64,000 bases of DNA, taken from Isoetes taiwanensis (taxonomy: Eukaryota; Streptophyta; Lycopodiopsida; Isoetales; Isoetaceae). Shown here piece by piece: positions 45,632-57,229 of this stretch (position 1 is the first letter of the stretch; each line of letters opens with the position of its first letter). The stretch lies in assembly GCA_021234155.1 (NCBI GenBank), contig JAJEKV010000001.1, positions 30,766,177 through 30,830,176 of the forward strand, written 5' to 3'. The position numbers and the translations under genes are program-made. A model generated the notes under the pieces. That model was not told the DNA's origin, made no database searches, and saw only the letters and a list, made by a program, of their open reading frames with translations.

Positions 45632-47259
45632 TGTGACGCTCCCCACTAAATATCGGCTCGACACGCATTACACTCCGTAGGGAAAATCCCCATCCCGGTC
45701 CTCCGACCGCACGGACCCCTCCGTCTATCCCGCACTCTCCGGGATCACCGTAGTGCAGGAAGGGGACACACGAAGGTGTCTTCTTGGCGGCCTTCCCCTA
45801 TAGGCTCCTATCACGGAAGCATAACATCGTCGAGAACTAACAACAACAATACATCATACTACCACGAAGGGTAGCTCGTCCACATATCCATAGCTGCAAA
45901 GAACATAACCATATGCCATAAAACATGAGAGCTCCTACCCGTGGCTCGACTCATAAGGAAGTCGACCGATTGGATAGGCCTCAAGATAGAGGCCACCGAA
46001 GTCATAACAATGGCGGGCTGGCTATAGACAATGGCTAGGGTTGACCACTCCACCCCGCCCCTCCTGTGCATACTTTGCGGATGGGCTCAATCGGGGCTCG
46101 GCATGACTCTAGCCTTAGGATCACGTAATCCCATGGCATCACCCATCGGGACTACTCCGGGTTGCACCTCCCCGGTCCGCCGAGGCGGGGAAGGGTTGCA
46201 TCTCCCCTTCCCGGGGCCTAGAGGCTCCTCGAGGCGACTAGAGAATCGTGGCGACACGATTCATACCATTTGGACCCCCAAAACAAGAGCCAAGGCGACA
46301 CTTGCAACTCTTGAGAGGTGGCACCATTGCCCGGGAAGTGTCCGGACCCATGCTCGCCCCCTGCGAAGTGACCGACCATAAGTCTAGCCCACTATGGGAT
46401 CCCGAAGCCCCCCACTCGGCAGGGGATCCTCCCCCGCATTGCCTCTAGCCCCGTTATGTAGTCTTTGAGTCACATCATAGCGTCCATAGCCCGGTGGGTT
46501 CCTATGCACAGCCGCATCTAATAGGAACTAAAGGGATCTACACTAGGAGCATACTACATATGGCCCTAGGTCTCTACCCCCTTCCCAATACAAGAGGAGC
46601 AACATGATCAACCAACATCATTACATCATATCATGATAAACATCATAAGAACATCTTAACCTAATCATACATATCTAACTTACGGTTAGGGTTCCTTGAT
46701 TAGGGTTCAAGATGTTCAACAAAAAGGGTTCTAGGATGGCTCTACTCTAGATACAAGATACAAACCCATCACGGAGTGCTATCTTCCGGATGAACTACTA
46801 CGAACTCTACTCCACCTACCGCTCCGTAAGCGCTTCCTCCCATCCCTGGTGTCTCCATTGCTCCTTGGACGGGTCGAGGTCGTGCTCCCTCTATGATCAT
46901 ACACACACACTGGGGGGGCGGCAAGGCGGGGCTATGCTATGACGAACGATGCTCGAAATGGGGTTTCGAGTGCGTAGATGAGTGTTCAGGTGCTAGAGTC
47001 AGGGAAAAGGGTCTAGGGTTAGGGTTTGAGCCAATATAGGTGAGGGTCCACATGGAATGCCACGTGGCACCACTAGGATGGGGCCGTGTGGCGGTTGCCC
47101 TAATAGGATAAGGCCATGTGGAAATGGGTCTTATCCTAAGGTTATCTAAGTTAAACAATTAACTTAGATATATGCCCCTGCCACTTCAAGGTATACAAGG
47201 CTACATGTGTAGACTTGTATAGTGACGGGTCCAGAATATATGTATCTAAAGGCGTCACA
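45632..47259 (-). repeat. array unit 5, LTR
   Basis: TGTGACG to GGCGTCACA. It is the most altered of the full-length LTR copies in its GC-rich phrases (45660-45820, 46780-46940). Confidence 0.87.
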
Positions 47260-48079
47260 TTCTCCCCTAGGACAATCTTTGTCCTCGGCATTGCGCTAAA
47301 GGTGACGAACCTATACTATTCCTGCAAAACAACATAAGTGCACAACTCCAATTTAGCTTAATTGATCAACTTCCTTATTAAATGGTTTATTAACAAAATT
47401 TAGGCTATATTTGTACTTATACAAAATTATATAGCCTTAACAAGGTTACTCCTTATAATAATTCAAAACATTACTATAAGAGTTACTAGGGTCCATAATC
47501 TAAATCTAAATCATGGTTCCCCCATCTTCTCGTAATGCGCCCCTCCTTGATGCTCGCTTCTCACTTGCCTGCACGAGTAGCACATTACGTTAGTTTAGTT
47601 AATAATTTGTGGTTTTAGGGGACCACCCCCCTTACCTAATACCTTGCACTCGATCATGGCCCTTTCGGATTTGAGCTTAAGGACCATTTAAGATGATCCT
47701 ATCATCGCCCATGATCAAGTGCTACCTTGTAATCGGTTACCCGGTGCCGAGTACCCCTAGTGCATCATGCCCCAAGGGTTTTAAGCTAGGGAACGTCTCA
47801 CGATTCCATCATCGCGCATGATCACTTTGACCTTCGCCATGACCCCCCTATGGCCAGGTGTGCGAGCCCCGCATCGTGGCATAGGGAGCATCCGACCGAT
47901 GTCCCATCATCGCGCACCATGCCTCACTTCCTCTCTCGCATGACCCTATTGGTCATGCGCACCTCTTGGTGTATGTTGGCCTAGAGAATGCCTTAAAGGC
48001 TTATCTCATCATCGCCTACATGTTCCAAGATTCCGGCATATGCATTCCACTAACTAGAATACATCTGCCAGAGCTAAGG

Positions 48080-48662
48080 CTAACTAAGAAACATCTTAAG
48101 ATAACCTCCTGGCAAGTCGGGGTCGATCAAGTCGGAGACAACTCGCCCATCAAACGCCTTCATAAACTCTGGGTATTGCTTCTCCAAATCCTGCTTCAAT
48201 ACCCATGTCGCGTCTTCCACGGGCAAGTGTTTCCACTTGACCAAATACTGGAGGAACTGAGACCTCCCAGTCTTCTTGAATGACTTATCAAGAAGTAATT
48301 CATGCACAATTTCAACTTGCTCCTCCGTCATCTCCAACAAAGTTGGAGTATCCAAAACCTCATCAGGGTTAGGATTGTGCCTTTTCAATAAACTTGCATG
48401 GAAGACTTTGTGGACCTTAAGGTGCGCCGGGAGATCCAACTTGTAGGCCTGAGAACCCACCTTCTCCAAGATCTTGAACGGACCGGCCCACCTAGGGGCA
48501 AGCTTCTTACAATTACCAATCCGAAGCTTAGCTTGCTTCACCTTGATCTTCAACCACACGTTGTCGCCTACCTTGAACTCCCTTACGGTCCTGTGCCTGT
48601 CGGCTACACTCTTCTGCCGACTTCTTGCTGCTAATAAGTACCCCCTTACTTCTTCCACCGGC
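48080..48662 (-). pseudogene. array unit 5, pol C-terminus, open with stop loss
   Basis: This copy is open like unit 2. The usual stop (plus-strand CTA) is changed by C to A at 48101, so the frame runs ten residues further (YLKMFLS) before ending. It also shares CATGCACAATTTC (giving EIVHELL instead of EIVPELL) with unit 3. That shared change suggests exchange or duplication between units. Confidence 0.86.
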
Positions 48663-49110
48663 AGATGCATGTGGCGTTCCCTTCCCGCTTGCGGGGCTAT
48701 TTGAATTTTGTCTTGCGGGTGCTTACGGGACTATTTGAATCGGACTGGATGAAGGACGTGGCTATGGCGCCTAGCAGCATTACGAAAAGGCAAAAAGTGA
48801 AGCATATTGAGGCGCTATTACAATATTTTTTAAAGTTACCTTTCATCCATATTTTTACAAGAACATGGGCATGGGATTGGGATTTCTCCTCTCGCTGCAT
48901 TCGCACTTCTAGAGGCGTTACCAAAAATCAAATGTCTCAGAACGAGACAATCATCGAGGTCAAATAAATGGAGTACGCAACAAGTAACCTCAAAAGGGCT
49001 CGAGAATTTGAAGAACATTGCCAAAAGAAAACCGTCTTGAGTCAAAAACTTATCGTCGGGATAAAAAACCCCGCCCTTTCGAGTTTTCTAGGAAAATCGT
49101 AATGATAAAT

Positions 49111-49842
49111 TGTGACGCTCCCCACTAAATATACGGCTCGCACACGTACACTCCGTAGGAAATCCCCCATCCGGTCCTCCGACCGCACGGGCCCTCCGTC
49201 TATCCCGCACTCTGGGATCACCGTAGTGCGGGAAGGAGACACGAAGGTGTCTTGCGCGGCCTTCCCCTATAGGCTCCTATCACAGCGGAAGCATAACATC
49301 GTCAGAACTAACAACAACAATACATCATACTACCACGAAGGGTAGCTCGTCCACATATCCATAGCTGCAAAGAACATAACCATATGCCATAAAACATGAG
49401 AGCTCCTACCCGTGGCTCTGACTCATAAGGAAGTCGACTGATTGGATAGGCCTCAAGATAGAGCAGACCGAGTCATAACAATGGCGGGGCTGGCTATAGA
49501 CAATGGCTAGGGTTGACCACTCCACCCGCCCCTCCTGTGCATACTTTGCAGATGGGCTCAATCAGGCTCTGGCATGACTCTAGCCTTCCGGATACGTAAT
49601 CCCATGGCATCACCCATCGGGACTACTCCAGGTTGCACCTCCCTGGTCCGTCGAGGCAGGAAGGGTTGCATCTCCCCTTCCCGGGGCCTAGAGGCTCCTC
49701 GGGCGACTAGAGAATCGTGGCGACACACGATTCATACCCGACTGGACCCCCCAAAACAAGAGCCAAGCTGACACTTGCAACTCTTGAGAGGCAGGGCGAC
49801 ACCATTGCCCCAGGAAGTGTCGGACCCATGCTCGGCCCACAC
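49111..49842 (-). repeat. array unit 6, LTR cut by an internal deletion
   Basis: The LTR starts normally but at about 49842 (GGCCCACAC/CTTATAATAATTC) joins the 3' internal spacer. About 1.09 kb, including the rest of the LTR and the polypurine tract, is lost. Confidence 0.88.
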
Positions 49843-50494
49843 CTTATAATAATTCAAAACATTACTATAAGAGTTACTAGGGTCCATAATCTAAATCTAA
49901 ATCATGGTTCCCCCATCTTCTCGTAATGCACCCCTCCTTGATGCTCGCTTCTCACTTGCCTGCACGAGTAGCACATTACGTTAGTTTAGTTAATAATTTG
50001 TGGTTTTAGGGGACCACCCCCCTTACCTAATACCTTGCACTCGATCATGGCCCTTTCGGATTTGAGCTTAAGGACCATTTAAGATGATCCTATCATCGCC
50101 CATGATCAAGTGCTACCTTGTAATCGGTTACCCGGTGCCGAGTACCCCTAGTGCATCATGCCCCAAGGGTTTTAAGCTAGGGAACGTCTCACGATTCCAT
50201 CATCGCGCATGATCACTTTGACCTTCGCCATGACCCCCCTATGGCCAGGTGTGCGAGCCCCGCATCGTGGCATAGGGAGCATCCGACCGATGTCCCATCA
50301 TCGGCGCACCATGCCTCACTTCTCTCTCGCGATGACCCTATTGGTCATGCGCGCACCTCTTGGTGTATGTTGGCCTAGAGAATGCCTTAAAGGCTTATCT
50401 CATCATCGCCTACATGTTCCAAGATTCCGGCATATGCATTCCACTAACTAGAATACATCTGCCAGAGCTAAGGCTAACTAAGAAACATCTTAAG

Positions 50495-51056
50495 CTAACC
50501 TCCTGGCAAGTCGGGGTCGATCAAGTCGGAGACAACTCGCCCATCAAACGCCTTCATAAACTCTGGGTATTGCTTCTCCAAATCCTGCTTCAATACCCAT
50601 GTCGCGTCTTCCACGGGCAAGTGTTTCCACTTGACCAAATACTGGAGGAACTGAGACCTCCCAGTCTTCTTGAATGACTTATCAAGAAGTAATTCAGGCA
50701 CAATTTCAACTTGCTCCTCCGTCATCTCCAACAAAGTTGGAGTATCCAAAACCTCATCAGGGTTAGGATTGTGCCTTTTCAATAAACTTGCATGGAAGAC
50801 TTTGTGGACCTTAAGGTGCGCCGGGAGATCCAACTTGTAGGCCTGAGAACCCACCTTCTCCAAGATCTTGAACGGACCGGCCCACCTAGGGGCAAGCTTC
50901 TTACAATTACCAATCCGAAGCTTAGCTTGCTTCACCTTGATCTTCAACCACACGTTGTCGCCTACCTTGAACTCCCTTACGGTCCTGTGCCTGTCGGCTA
51001 CACTCTTCTGCCGACTTCTTGCTGCTAATAAGTACCCCCTTACTTCTTCCACCAGC
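50495..51056 (-). pseudogene. array unit 6, pol C-terminus, open
   Basis: An open copy of the integrase C-terminal domain and chromodomain, nearly identical to unit 2 and ending DPDLPGG and stop. It lacks the polypurine tract and most of the LTR because of the deletion in this unit. It lies next to the last U, whose other side is flanking DNA, so this is the unit closest to the array's right edge. No catalytic residue is present. Confidence 0.86.
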
Positions 51057-51504
51057 AGATGCATGTGGCGTTCCCTTCCCGCTTGCGGGGCTATTTGAAT
51101 TTTGTCTTGCGGGTGCTTACGGGACTATTTGAATCGGACTGGATGAAGGACGTGGCTATGGCGCCTAGCAGCATTACGAAAAGGCAAAAAGTGAAGCATA
51201 TTGAGGCGCTATTACAATATTTTTTAAAGTTATCTTTCATCCATATTTTTACAAGAACATGGGCATGGGATTGGGATTTCTCCTCTCGCTGCATTCGCAC
51301 TTCTAGAGGCGTTACCAAAAATCAAATGTCTCAGAACGAGACAATCATCGAGGTCAAATAAATGGAGTACGCAACAAGTAACCTCAAAAGGGCTCGAGAA
51401 TTTGAAGAACATTGCCAAAAGAAAACCGTCTTGAGTCAAAAACTTATCGTTGGGATAAAAAACCCCGCCCTTTCGAGTTTTCTAGGAAAACCGTAATGAT
51501 AAAT

Positions 51505-52194
51505 AACCGACTTCGAAGAGTAGTTACCGATGGAAAAGTGATTGAAGATGAGTCCACGTCCATAATAGTCCATGAAGAGCGTCAATTTGAAAGAACTCAA
51601 CGACCTCAGCAACATGTAGCCCTAGACCTATGTCGCGTTACCTCGATTATCGCTCCAAACTGCAAAGCAAGGAAAAATCAACTACACCAACTGTCAAAGT
51701 CTTAGAATTAGAAGAAACCGGTAATTTACGAAGTGTCGATTAAGAAAAAAACAAATGGAAGGTATATGAATGACCAGACAAGATTTCGATGGCAAACACA
51801 AAGTTGAGAAAGAGAGAATGGAAATCACTCGAGGGAAAACCCCACGGGAAAAGAGAAAGGTGCTAGTCAGAAGACACAATGCTACGTCGAGAATGAATAT
51901 GAGAGATGACGAACCAAGTCGACAATCCACGGCCCAAACCCATACAAATATCAGAACAAAGGCGGTTGAGAAACATATACAGATAGATCCTCCCTATGCA
52001 AGCAACACCAACTAAACAGGGGCAGGAGGGGAGGGAAACTGACACCAAGAAACAAAGATCTAAAGTCGCCTACCAGTAGAATGGTCCACCACCCGAATGT
52101 AGTACGGAATATATATAATCTGGAGAATCTGGAGCAAAGCATTACAAGGCAGAAGCTATAGGGGGGATGTCACAAAGCAGAATCTGGAGCGGCA
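51505..52194. other. right flank of the array, no gene recognised
   Basis: Local sequence continues from the last U. Short frames at 51412-52142 look random. 52112-52210 has imperfect repeats of the phrases AATCTGGAG and GCATTACAA. Confidence 0.4.
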
Positions 52195-52511
52195 TTACAA
52201 TACAGAATGCAGAGAAGAGCCAAGTATGGTCTGGCCAGCAGTGGCAACTCCGGCGGCACCTATGCTCTGGAGTGTAGCACAGAGACTTCCGGCCGCTATT
52301 GTTCCGCCATAGCTGCTCATAAGTGCGGCAGCAGAAGATCCGACAACGATTCCCCCGACCCAAATCCTATTGCTATAACCGAGGCTGGAATTGCAAATGT
52401 GCTGCCAAAAATGCAGATGAGCCACAAATGCAAATGCCGATGCAGATTTAGTGATTTAGAGGATCCGATGTTCTCCTTGCCGAATATTGATGGGTGAAGG
52501 AAGTAGGCCAT
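52195..52511 (-). pseudogene. ISG12/Ifi-6-16 family protein gene, one-base frameshift
   Basis: The frame at 52195-52425 ends GGIVVGSSAAALMSS, then GGTIAAGSLCATLQSIGAAG and AGQTILGSS. This matches the small-residue membrane domain of the ISG12 (IFI27/IFI6, Ifi-6-16) family: GI-x-AGS-x-AA, MSS, AAGSL-x-ATLQS-x-GAAG. In animals these proteins act at mitochondrial or ER membranes. Related genes occur in other eukaryotes, and the role in plants is unknown. The N-terminal helix is in the neighbouring frame (52317-52511: FAIPASVIAIGFGSG). The two join if the five-C run at 52353-52357 had one more base, so this is either a real one-base deletion or a homopolymer error. The joined length of about 105 residues is normal for the family. 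The ATG at 52511 is a guess. Confidence 0.65.
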
Positions 52512-55500
52512 TTCAAGGAAAACTGAAGGAAAACTCTGGGCGCTTCAACGAAACATAGCTTCTGGGCGCTTCTTAAGGAAAGAAAGCTTTTAGGCTCTTC
52601 ACCTAGCTCAAGAATATTGCAACACCATGGATCGGACCAGCAAGAAGCTCGCGAATACGCTGCCTTATCTGCTAAAAAATCAAAGGTTAAGATGTTGTTG
52701 TTGTGGTATTTCTTCTTCTATTAGGCCAGGGTATTTATTTTTGTATTGGGGCTCTAGGCCGTCCATGCTTCATTCTCAACTACCGAGTCGAGAATGGAGG
52801 CAATTGTGTGTTTCGTGTTGTATTTGGGCCCTAGGTAGTTGTGGTGTTTGGTTTTATATTTGGGATCCATGCTTGTGATTCTATGCATTCTTGACTACCA
52901 TGTCAAGAATTATTATTTAACTTAGTCATTAGATTAATTTAATTTATTATTGTATTAATTATCTAATTAGTTTAATTAATTATTAATTATATATTATTAA
53001 TTAATACTTTTCAGGAGGGGCCTTGCCCCCCTTTGCCTTCCTCTCCCCTCCCTCCCCCATCCCTTCTTCCAACTTATCCCCTTCCCCTCTTCAACCTGTG
53101 GCCCCTCCCTCCTTCTCCTTATCAAGTTGTGCCCCCTCTCCCTCCCCTCTTCTTTTTTGTATGAGTACCATTTTCAGCATGAGTTCCAAATGTCAGAATC
53201 TGACCCACTTTAATTAAATACGACTTTGCAGCAATAATAGTTGCAATTATAGTTGCATCGGCAGCACCCCAAAGGGTTGTAGTAGCAGCCACGGTCGCAT
53301 TTGCATTGGAAACTATAGTACGAGTGTTTCTTCCAGAAATAGATGGTCTAGTTGTCTCATTTTGCACAGCATATGTCACAGTATGTTTAGGTGGATGTAA
53401 AATTCATAGCCTATCATGCACTGATGCAGTAGAATGTCATATGCCCCTTACTCATGCAAGCTCTAATCGACGTATCTTGCTTTAGAGGCATGAGCGCATA
53501 GTCGAATATAAAGAGGTGCATTTGAATTTCGCTGCCTGACGAAGTATAACACCTCTAGCTATGAATTTCACAATGCATGGCTAAATATAGAGTTGAAAGC
53601 CAAGACGCAATGCCCTGACAATGTGTACAAGAGCATGGAAGCTCAACTTGGATAGAACCATCATCTGGAGTCCTAGAACCACCACATGATGGCACATGAA
53701 TCTTTATTCTTGTTGCTCCTTGAGTGATTGCCAATGCCCTCTGGTCGACAGGCAAATGCAATAGCGGATATAGTTGGGGATCCCCGAAGACTTAGTAAGA
53801 TGCCTCAACATTTACAGGAGAACCTCAAAAAATTGTTGCTTGAGCAATCCAATGCCAATTCCATGCAACTATTATAAGTTTCCCTTTGGAAGCCCTGAAT
53901 AAAAATCATAGCTTAGAAGGTCAGACCAAAGTGAATGATAAATTAAGCCAAACTTTAGATCTCTTCAAATGTCTTTAAGCCATAGATATGCTTTGTGTCT
54001 CTTGTCAAGCTATAGCAAAAGTCATAAAGATGAACAACATGTGGGAAGCAACTAATTGCTAAATATATATGTGGAGACTTTAATTAACATGTGAAGAAGG
54101 ACAAAGAAAATATTATAAATGAAATAAGATGTATCTTGGTGGTGGAAGTGCCACCAATAATATTGTGCAAGAGCAAGTCCTGAATATAAAGCAACATCGC
54201 TTCAACAATCAACATGCAACAACTTGTTCCGAAAATTAATATGGTGAATCCAATGCTCTAGCCATCCCAAGAAGGTCAAATCAACTATAATGCTCCAATT
54301 CTAGCATGATTAGTAACCTCCACTCATGGAAAGAAAGCAGTGACATTACTTTCATAAGACCATCAGGACTGCAAGTAGAATATATGTAACCTATAAGAAG
54401 CTTTGTCGGGTGCTGCCACGTTTTGCCAGCATAGAAGAGCAATGCACACGATTTGCACATTTTGTCTAACATTTGACTAGTACATGTATGCATGAGCTAT
54501 AGGTTTGAAGACTTCCATCTTTAAAGACTCCAAGTTGACACCTATGATGAAGAACCAAGGGAAGTACATTAATTGGATATCATGCAAGTATGGCAAGAAA
54601 CGTGAGATTCAAGCAAGAGAAGTTGAGCTTAAAGAGGAGACTCCTCAAGATTAGAGTTTGGAAGACCCCTCAAGATTAGAGTTTGGAAGAGCCTCATGAT
54701 TCTTTGGTATGTGGCTACTTCCAAGTAATTTTGACATGAGTTCTATTTCCTAAGGCTTCTTACATGTTCCTACTACCTTTATCGCATCCGTGAAACACCC
54801 TACATGCTTCATAATTCACATCTCCATGCCTCATCATCATATTCCCTGGCCAAAGTTGGCAAAGAGCCATTTTTCTAGTCAAAACACATCACACCAACAT
54901 CACCCCCATCATACATCCACCACCTTGAGAAAATGCAAAAAATTCCACTAAATTTGGCTATTTCCATGGTCTAAGACTATTTTCTCTCTCTAGAAACAAA
55001 GCTAGAGCGAGAAAGTGCACATTTTCTTCAAACAAGTGTGAAAGAGCAAGTTTTCCAAGTCATTGCATAAAAAGTCTAATGGTATGTGCACAAGTGCCAA
55101 AATTGATGCCAAATTATCCACATCATCTTCAAAGATGTCAAATATCATCCACACCATCACCCAAATACATCCATATCATCATACACGTATCACCCACCTC
55201 ATCATCTATTTTCAAAAGAATACCAGGCCAAAAATGAGGATATGATCTTGCTAAGAGATAAGGTTTTAGAAGAATTAGCAAGCTTCAAGTCTTGGAAGTT
55301 ACGTCATGTGCCTGGAGAGCAAAATGGATTCAAGCAAGAAGAATTGAGCCTAAAGAGAAGACCCCTCAAGATTAGAGTTTGGAAGACCCCTCAGGTTTTT
55401 GGTATGTGTTAATTTCATTAAGAAGCAATAACAACTTTCTTCCACTAGGCATGCATGTTTGTCCATCAAGAATTGAAGTAAATGTGGTTGCGTCGAATTT

Positions 55501-56272
55501 GAGGGATAGATCTAGACAATTCAAGTAGCATGCGTTCAATGAATAAAAGCACAAATAAAGATTCGAGCTTCTTGCGATGCAAACAATAGAAGGATCATCG
55601 ATCCCTTTTGATCGAAATAAAGTGGCTATAAGACACATTTTGTTCATCAGATAGGGTTATATTGAAGATAAATACAATATATGCATGAAAGGTAAATAGT
55701 TACTTGAGCTGACACATGAACATAGTATGCTCAAGCATATGGCAACAATCACCTTAATCTTGCATTTGACGCGCATAGCCCTAACTTTCTCGTATGCTTC
55801 CAAGATGTTGAAAATTGTATTTCTATCTGGCTTTCCTGAATCTCCATTACATAAGCTAGACGACAAAATTTCAAGGCACAATTACATCGTCATGGAAAGA
55901 AACCAAACAAAAGAATGTCATGATATATTCCATTCCATGCTCATTTTGAAATACAAATCTTGCATATCTTGTATACGCAAACGGACTAGGAAAAGAAATA
56001 ATTCAACAAGGAAACCATCCCAACACCTAATAACCAACACATTCAAAAAAAAGAAAAAAAAGGTATTGGTACCTTAAACAAAGCAGTAAAAACTAACAGT
56101 ATATCTCCTACATGCTTTTTATAATGAGAGATTAAATCCAAGCCTAAGACCACACCAAAAATGATACCCACATCCTCCTTAAAATACCCCCTTTGGGAAA
56201 TAGGGGATTGACAAGCAAAGATAATTTCTTGAGGAGAAGAAAATTCTAATTCTATGTTACCGAGGGAGTAAC
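52512..56272. other. gene-poor stretch, no gene recognised
   Basis: 52890-53010 is very A/T-rich. 53030-53165 is a C/T-rich pyrimidine tract. A minus-strand frame at 53122-53379 (Ala/Thr-rich, ATVAATTTLWGAADATIIAT) resembles no family I know. Related phrases (CCTCAAGATTAGAGTTTGGAAGA) occur at about 54645-54690, twice in tandem, and again at about 55362-55388, flanked by similar sequence. They look like direct repeats about 720 bp apart. Confidence 0.4.
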
Positions 56273-56347
56273 ATATAAGATAAGATAAGATAAGGTAAGA
56301 TAAGATAAGATAAGATAAGATAAGATAAGATAAGATAAGATAAGATA
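56273..56347. repeat. (AAGAT)n pentanucleotide microsatellite
   Basis: About 14 AAGAT/GATAA units with one variant (GGTAA near 56292). It creates repetitive SYLIL frames on the minus strand that are not genes. Confidence 0.9.
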
Positions 56348-56401
56348 AATTTTTACGTCCACGGGAACCCAACGGGTTATGGGACGGCACATGCAAGGGC
56401 A

Positions 56402-56757
56402 ATTTAAAATATGGGGATTTTTTGTAAAAAATAAAGAATGGGGAATGAGGAGAAATGGGGTAGTTAGGGGTGCTAGGGGTAATGAGGGAGTAATAGGGGA
56501 TTGCAATTTAGGACATGAGGATTTCTACAAAGAAAATAAAGAAGGGGATGACGAGAAATGGGGTTGTCAGAGTTAGTAGAGGTAATGAGGGAGTAATGGG
56601 GGATTGCAATTTATAATATGGGAATTTTTTGTAAAAGAATGAAGAACGAGGGGAATGCAATTTAGAACATGGGGATTTCTACTAAACAAATGAAGAATGG
56701 GGGATGACAAGAAATGGGGTAGTCAGGTTAGTAGGGGTAATGGGGGATTGTAAATTA
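56402..56757. repeat. degenerate tandem repeat, about four copies of roughly 105 bp
   Basis: The phrase order is ATGGGGATTT, AAAGAATGGGG, GAGAAATGGGGT, GTAATGAGGGAGTAAT and GGGGATTGCAATTT. It recurs from about 56402, 56511, 56614 (shortened) and 56666. Confidence 0.7.
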
Positions 56758-57111
56758 GAAGATAGGCATTTCTACAAAAAGAATGGGGGATTTCCCAAAA
56801 AAAAAATGAAGGATGGGAGCAAATAAGCAAGAAATTTACATGGAATGCTACCGAGAAAATGCAAGGTCGATGGCTACATTAAATTTTGGCGCAAGGAACT
56901 AAAGTTGAGGCTTAGGTCGAGAGTCCACATGCATTATACCGTATGTAGACGAAACCAACATTTTGAGGATTTAAAACTAGGTAAATGTCTAGCACAGATT
57001 ATTAAAGCTGGAGTTTGTGAGAAACTCTGCAATCAATGATGGGAAAGAATGCATGCAACATGAATATGGAACGAGGCAATATAAGTAAACAAAATCACAT
57101 TGGAAATTGTA

Positions 57112-57229
57112 TAGGGAATGGAGGTTGGGACTCCATTCCCTGTTTTGTAGACGAGGTCCTGCGAGCGGCATTAGCCGGGAGCGGGTCACCTCCAAAATAG
57201 GGAATGAAGGATCAACCTCCATTCCCCTA
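57112..57229. mobile_element. MITE-like element with TA target-site duplication
   Basis: The ends are GGGAATGGAGGTTG (from 57114) and CAACCTCCATTCCCC (to 57227), which are inverted repeats, with TA on both outer sides. The interior of about 85 bp is GC-rich (GCGAGCGGCATTAGCCGGGAGCGGG). The left end also contains a small inverted copy (GGACTCCATTCCCT). TA duplication fits Stowaway/Tc1-mariner-type MITEs, but the end sequence is not one I recognise. Confidence 0.55.

Larger units (their letters stand above)
31261..51504 (-). repeat. tandem array of about 3.48-kb units, (U-L)x6 followed by U
   Basis: U is about 450 bp, starting AGATGCATGTGGCGTTCCC and ending ATGATAAAT. Copies: 31261-31708, 34736-35178, 38209-38656, 41700-42150, 45184-45631, 48663-49110 and 51057-51504. 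L is about 3.03 kb of a minus-strand Ty3 element: LTR, polypurine tract, 3' spacer and the last 190 codons of pol. Unit lengths are 3475, 3473, 3491, 3484, 3479 and 2394; the last L has a deletion of about 1.09 kb. Units are highly similar, with differences gathered in patches. Each U is followed by L starting TGTGACG, except the last, which runs into unrelated DNA (AACCGACTTCG) at 51505. Short ORFs inside U repeat from copy to copy because the DNA repeats, not because they are supported as genes. Confidence 0.92.

Noticed and set aside
31224-51361. Repeated ORFs of 69-113 codons within the U segments (for example MTQDGFLLAMFFKF, MHVAFPSRLRGYLNF)
   Set aside because: They recur because the DNA is repeated. 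Opposite-strand frames overlap them, and small length changes break some copies. No domain is visible.
31261-51504. CRISPR-like regular array
   Set aside because: Units are 3.5 kb with retroelement content in plant nuclear DNA; there are no short repeats with unique spacers.
56043-56506. Minus-strand ORFs with LILSYLILSYL repeats, membrane-protein-like
   Set aside because: They are translations of the AAGAT microsatellite.
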